Positions 7,855 to 9,831 of a stretch of 9,831 nt of DNA are shown here, one piece after another (position 1 is the first letter of the stretch; each line of letters opens with the position of its first letter). Origin of the DNA: Actinomycetota bacterium (GTDB lineage Bacteria > Actinomycetota > Humimicrobiia > Humimicrobiales > Humimicrobiaceae); NCBI GenBank assembly GCA_018894445.1, contig JAHIPJ010000040.1, positions 1 to 9,831 on the forward strand. The letters are read 5' to 3'. Position numbers and translations under genes: made by a program. The notes under the pieces are model-generated. The model was not told the DNA's origin. It worked only from the letters and a program-made list of their open reading frames with translations, and did not search any database.

Positions 7855-7867
7855 AATTAGTCTAATT
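7855..7867. repeat. 13-bp palindrome at the end of the DUF72 remnant
   Basis: AATTAG-T-CTAATT is a perfect 6-bp dyad around one base. It overlaps the remnant's TAG stop and lies about 70 nt upstream of ileS. It could be an operator half-site pair, but in AT-rich sequence it may be chance. Confidence 0.2.
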
Positions 7868-8051
7868 TTGTGAAGTGGAAATATCACTATCTTCGATAAG
7901 TTCCTGGAGAATTTTTGCCGATCTTACAGCCTGCGCCTTATAATGATTATTAAAATAGATGTAGGTTTTTTTGGTCCAGTCCTGCTGGATAAAAGTTAAT
8001 ATTCCAATCGGCATAACTATACCCTGAAGTACCAACAAAAACACTGCTCAT
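7862..8051 (-). pseudogene. DUF72 gene with internal deletion and frame shift (both ends retained)
   Basis: Two frames together reveal a collapsed DUF72-family gene. The ATG at 8051 begins 5 nt after the thioredoxin stop and reads MSSV then FVGTSGYSYADWNINFYP, the typical DUF72 N-terminus (IGTSGWSY...W...FYP), up to about 7980. That frame stops soon after (GLDQKNLHLF, then TAA). In the next frame the sequence continues as DWT then KKTYIYFNNHYKAQAVRSA to a TAG at 7862, the typical DUF72 C-terminus (vYvYFNN...A..NA). Family members are about 240-280 aa, so roughly 180-200 central residues are missing. The junction lies near CTGGACCAAAAAAACCTA, where both frames still resemble the family, suggesting a deletion between short repeats. 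A 60-aa frame from a GTG at 8044 is not a real gene. DUF72 function is unknown; this copy is surely dead unless the join is an assembly error. Confidence 0.82.
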
Positions 8052-8056
8052 TAATT

Positions 8057-8380
8057 TTATAAAAATTGAGATATCTCGGTTAATATTTTATCTTTAGACA
8101 TAGCGATAATTTTTTTAACTACTTCTCCATTTTTAAATAGTAGTAATGTTGGAATACTACTGATACCATATTTTATAGCAGTATCCCTATTATCATCTAC
8201 GTTAAGTTTTCCAATTTTTAATTCTGCGGTTTTTTCGTCTGCCAGTCTTTCAAGTTCTAGAGCAATCTTTTTACAAGGACCACACCATACAGCCCAGAAA
8301 TCTACCAGAACCGGCTTTTCTGAATTAATTACTTCACCTTCGAAATTTGAATCAGTTAACTGAGAAATTGCTCCAGACAT
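8057..8380 (-). CDS. trxA: Thioredoxin
   Basis: This 107-aa cytoplasmic protein-disulfide reductase has the standard thioredoxin length. The active site is WCGPC (32-36) inside [14 protein letters not shown], with the buried Asp27 before it and the cis-proline Pro77 in SSIPTLLLF. Two deviations are visible. The proline that usually follows the active site (KxIAP in E. coli) is Leu41 ([11 protein letters not shown]), and the glycine near the C-terminus (VGA) is replaced in KKIIAMSK. Neither is catalytic, but both could alter helix kinking and partner binding. The ATG is preceded by AAGGGAAGAAG at good spacing. It lies 37 nt after the 85-aa gene and 5 nt before the start of the DUF72 remnant, so it is probably in the operon from the promoter at 8713-8741. 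No thioredoxin reductase gene is nearby. Confidence 0.95.
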   Translation of the reverse strand: MSGAISQLTDSNFEGEVINSEKPVLVDFWAVWCGPCKKIALELERLADEKTAELKIGKLNVDDNRDTAIKYGISSIPTLLLFKNGEVVKKIIAMSKDKILTEISQFL

Positions 8381-8417
8381 TCTTCTTCCCTTCTATAGTA
8401 TTTCTTTCCATCAAAAA

Positions 8418-8675
8418 TTACACGTATTCTATCATCTCTATTTTATCTACGTTTATAAAAACGACTTCTCTTTTAGTCTTTTTTTCATCTATAACTTTTC
8501 CGTCTTCACCCAGATAATATACCTCTGCATCAGTTACAGGTATAAATTTTTCTTTCTGGGAGGTAATATAATCACTTAATCTGCCATCTACCATGGTATA
8601 GACCGTACCTTTTACAATAAAAGATTCTGTCTTAATCTTTACTCTTACTTTTTGTTTTGGTACTTGCATTTGCAT
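8418..8675 (-). CDS. Small conserved-looking protein (DUF6812-like?), function unknown
   Basis: This 85-aa soluble protein has no cysteines, signal peptide or membrane segment. It looks all-beta: RVKIKTESFIVKGTVYTM (11-28), then GRLSDYITSQKEKFIPVTDAEV (31-52), a charged turn with LGEDGKVIDEKK (55-66), and EVVFINVDKIEMIEYV at the end. The 'xVxGxVyxxxxxRLSDYI...FIPVTDAxV' layout resembles the small DUF6812 family as I remember it; that name is tentative. ATG codons stand at 8675 and 8669 and neither has a clear Shine-Dalgarno, so the start is uncertain by two codons. The promoter at 8713-8741 would give a leader of about 30 nt. It is the first gene of the run leading into trxA, but I cannot infer a redox link. 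Confidence 0.75.
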   Translation of the reverse strand: MQMQVPKQKVRVKIKTESFIVKGTVYTMVDGRLSDYITSQKEKFIPVTDAEVYYLGEDGKVIDEKKTKREVVFINVDKIEMIEYV

Positions 8676-8712
8676 GGCATTTAAAAAAATACTTGTTAAT
8701 AATATTTAGATG

Positions 8713-8741
8713 ATATTATCAAAGCTGTTTTTTTTAGTCAA
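8713..8741 (-). promoter_or_regulatory. Sigma-70-type promoter for the minus-strand operon (8675 onward)
   Basis: On the minus strand, TTGACT (8741-8736, 5/6 match) and TAATAT (8718-8713) are separated by exactly 17 nt. Transcription would start near 8706, about 30 nt before the ATG of the 85-aa gene. The co-directional genes downstream (trxA, the DUF72 remnant, ileS, lspA, rluD) could share this transcript, though ileS may have its own promoter. Confidence 0.55.
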
Positions 8742-8764
8742 ATAAATTTACGTTTATTATTTTA

Positions 8765-8783
8765 AGTATAAAAAAATTATACT
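8765..8783. repeat. Perfect 7-bp inverted repeat in the divergent intergenic region
   Basis: AGTATAA (8765-8771) and TTATACT (8777-8783) flank five A bases. It sits between the two divergent promoters, upstream of both -35 boxes, where a regulator could bind. Its AT-richness makes chance a real alternative. Confidence 0.3.
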
Positions 8784-8819
8784 GAAAACATTTTTTATTT
8801 AAAATTTATATAATATGTA

Positions 8820-8847
8820 TTGATATTATATTGTAATATACTATAAT
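8820..8847 (+). promoter_or_regulatory. Sigma-70-type promoter for the small CxxC protein
   Basis: TTGATA (8820-8825, 5/6) and a perfect TATAAT (8842-8847) are spaced by 16 nt. The start would be near 8854, giving a leader of about 33 nt. The spacer contains the near-palindrome TATATTGTAATATA (8827-8840), a possible repressor site. Confidence 0.55.
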
Positions 8848-8875
8848 AACCTATATTAACTGAAATTTATTTATT

Positions 8876-8882
8876 AAGGAGG
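8876..8882 (+). promoter_or_regulatory. Strong ribosome binding site (AAGGAGG) for the 69-aa gene
   Basis: AAGGAGG is a full match to the anti-Shine-Dalgarno complement and ends 4 nt before the ATG at 8887. This fixes the start of an otherwise unrecognised small gene and argues that it is really translated. Confidence 0.8.
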
Positions 8883-8886
8883 TTAG

Positions 8887-9096
8887 ATGTATAAATGCTT
8901 GAAATGTGGAAACACTTATAAATTCATTGGTGCTGTAAAAGAAAAAGGAAATGCCTTCATATACCAGAACTCAGATAATAAAAAAGATATGGACTCCCTT
9001 ACCTGGGCTTTTTTAACTTCAGATAGCAGATGGAAAAGCTCGCATAATGTAAGCAGATGTTTTTACTGCAAATCAAAAAAAATAGGACAGATCTGA
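8887..9096 (+). CDS. Small CxxC (zinc-ribbon-like) protein, unknown function
   Basis: This 69-aa protein is not recognised. Its N-terminus MYKCLKCGNTYKF has the first CxxC (Cys4, Cys7), and its C-terminus SRCFYCKSKKIGQI has the second (Cys58, Cys61). The two knuckles, about 50 residues apart, suggest a single Zn site of zinc-ribbon or rubredoxin-like type that pins both ends together. The middle is polar and mildly aromatic (AFIYQNSDNKKDMDSLTWAF), with no signal peptide or helix long enough for a membrane. Lysine is frequent. It stands alone: it diverges from the trxA-side operon and converges on the nucleotidylyltransferase gene with a 27-nt gap. A promoter with perfect TATAAT and a full AAGGAGG site support expression. 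Nucleic-acid binding or a redox role is possible; neither is shown. Confidence 0.78.
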   Translation: MYKCLKCGNTYKFIGAVKEKGNAFIYQNSDNKKDMDSLTWAFLTSDSRWKSSHNVSRCFYCKSKKIGQI

Positions 9097-9123
9097 CAGA
9101 CACCGGCCAGTAAAATATCAATC

Positions 9124-9831
9124 CTAAGATTTATCATTTACTAAAGCCTTTCTTACCAGCTGGCCTGCCCTGAATAATGCTTCAAAGGAGGTACCCGCAT
9201 CTGCCCACCAGCCTTCAAGAATGGAATATTTCATTGTGCCTCTTCTGATGTATTCATTATTAACATCAGTTATTTCAAGTTCACCTCTGTCTGAAGGTTT
9301 AAGAGTCTTAATTATCTCAAATACATCACTATCATACATATAGAGACCGATAACTGCGTAATTGCTTTTTGGGTTTTTAGGCTTTTCCTCGATATTTATT
9401 ACTCTACCTTCTTTAACTTCAGCAACCCCGAACCTTTCCGGGTCACTGACTTCTTTTAAGAATATTCTCGCCCCCATATCCTGCTTCTCAAATTCCCTTA
9501 CGGCATCTGAAATATCATCCTCTATTATATTATCACCAAGCATTACCACCGCTTTATCATTATCTATAAAATTCTCTGCCAGCCTCAAAGCATCCGCTAT
9601 ACCCCCCTCTCTTTCCTGATATGTGTAACTTATATCTTTAAGCCCAAACTCCCGGCCATTGCACAGAAGTCTTAAGAAATCCCCGGCATTGTTGCCCCCC
9701 GTTACTATCATTATGTCTTCCAGCCCTGCATTTACAAGAGTCCTGAGAGGATAGTAAATCATTGGCTTATCATATACCGGTAGCAAATGCTTGTTTGTAA
9801 CTTTGGTGCATGGCATAAGGCGTGTCCCCAG
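9124..9831 (-). CDS. rfbA: Glucose-1-phosphate thymidylyltransferase (RfbA-like), 5' end outside window
   Basis: About 235 residues are visible and the gene is open at the window edge. The frame continues upstream of the internal ATG at 9816 as L-G-T-R-L, so the real start (usually MKGIILAGG) is off the window. The enzyme joins a sugar 1-phosphate to a nucleotide, classically dTTP plus glucose-1-phosphate, the first step to dTDP-rhamnose for surface polysaccharide. Motifs: GTRLMPCTKVTNKHLLPVYD (nucleotide-binding loop and catalytic Lys), KPMIYYPL, YQEREGGIADALRLAE, VVMLGDNI with the metal Asp, FGVAEV, IEEKPKNPKSNYAVIGLYMYD, GELEITDVNNEYI and WWADAGT. The short C-terminus fits the compact form of about 240 aa. 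Pro-Cys replaces the usual Pro-Leu/Ala after GTRL.M. Other nucleotide or sugar specificities in the family cannot be excluded. The upstream gene is not visible. Confidence 0.9.
   Translation of the reverse strand: MGTRLMPCTKVTNKHLLPVYDKPMIYYPLRTLVNAGLEDIMIVTGGNNAGDFLRLLCNGREFGLKDISYTYQEREGGIADALRLAENFIDNDKAVVMLGDNIIEDDISDAVREFEKQDMGARIFLKEVSDPERFGVAEVKEGRVINIEEKPKNPKSNYAVIGLYMYDSDVFEIIKTLKPSDRGELEITDVNNEYIRRGTMKYSILEGWWADAGTSFEALFRAGQLVRKALVNDKS

Noticed and set aside
7788..7861. T-box or other riboswitch upstream of ileS
   Set aside because: The gap is only 74 nt, and I see no T-box consensus (TGGGTGG-like), no specifier hairpin and no terminator.
7862..8044. A separate 60-aa gene
   Set aside because: Its GTG start is internal to the DUF72 N-terminal frame. 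The first 20 or so residues are that N-terminus read out of frame, and only the C-terminal part is family-like.
9124..9816. A complete nucleotidylyltransferase starting at the ATG at 9816
   Set aside because: The frame continues upstream as L-G-T-R-L, part of the nucleotide-binding loop, so that ATG is internal and the gene is cut by the window edge.
1..9831. CRISPR array, tRNA, IS element or attachment site
   Set aside because: No spaced direct repeats, tRNA cloverleaf, transposase, integrase or flanking terminal repeats were seen on either strand by reading.

Overview
The window is bacterial, AT-rich and densely coded, with short intergenic gaps, Shine-Dalgarno sites, and GTG and TTG starts mixed with ATG. 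It holds no transposase, integrase, CRISPR array or tRNA. The gene set (class-A-like RNase P RNA, IleRS, LspA, thioredoxin) marks it as a bacterial chromosome. The IleRS is the long 'type 2' form without a C-terminal zinc finger. The sequence alone does not give a phylum; an uncultured low-GC anaerobe is a plausible guess only.

Layout. (1) 1-377: no protein gene. The minus strand carries what looks like the 3' half of an RNase P RNA (rnpB) without its 5' half. A near-consensus plus-strand promoter lies inside that segment, antisense to it. (2) 378-3183, plus strand: a compact three-gene operon of a secreted, membrane-anchored NEW3-type protein, an ABC ATPase and an ABC-2 permease, probably one export or envelope-remodelling complex. 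(3) 3175-8675, minus strand: a co-directional series from a promoter near 8713-8741. In transcription order it contains an 85-aa protein, thioredoxin, a DUF72 gene reduced to its two ends, isoleucyl-tRNA synthetase (ileS), signal peptidase II (lspA) and an RluD-like pseudouridine synthase. The last three are coupled with 0-4 nt junctions. The final gene converges on the ABC permease with a 9-bp overlap. (4) 8676-8886: a very AT-rich divergent promoter region. (5) 8887-9096, plus strand: a 69-aa orphan with two CxxC pairs. (6) 9124-9831, minus strand: an RfbA-like nucleotidylyltransferase whose N-terminus runs off the window.

The points most worth a second look are the ileS active-site signature, which reads G-V-H-H instead of H-x-G-H (a swap linked to mupirocin hyper-resistance in some type 2 IleRSs), the orphaned 3' half of rnpB, and the DUF72 gene with its middle removed. 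I see no convincing new defence or mobile system here.
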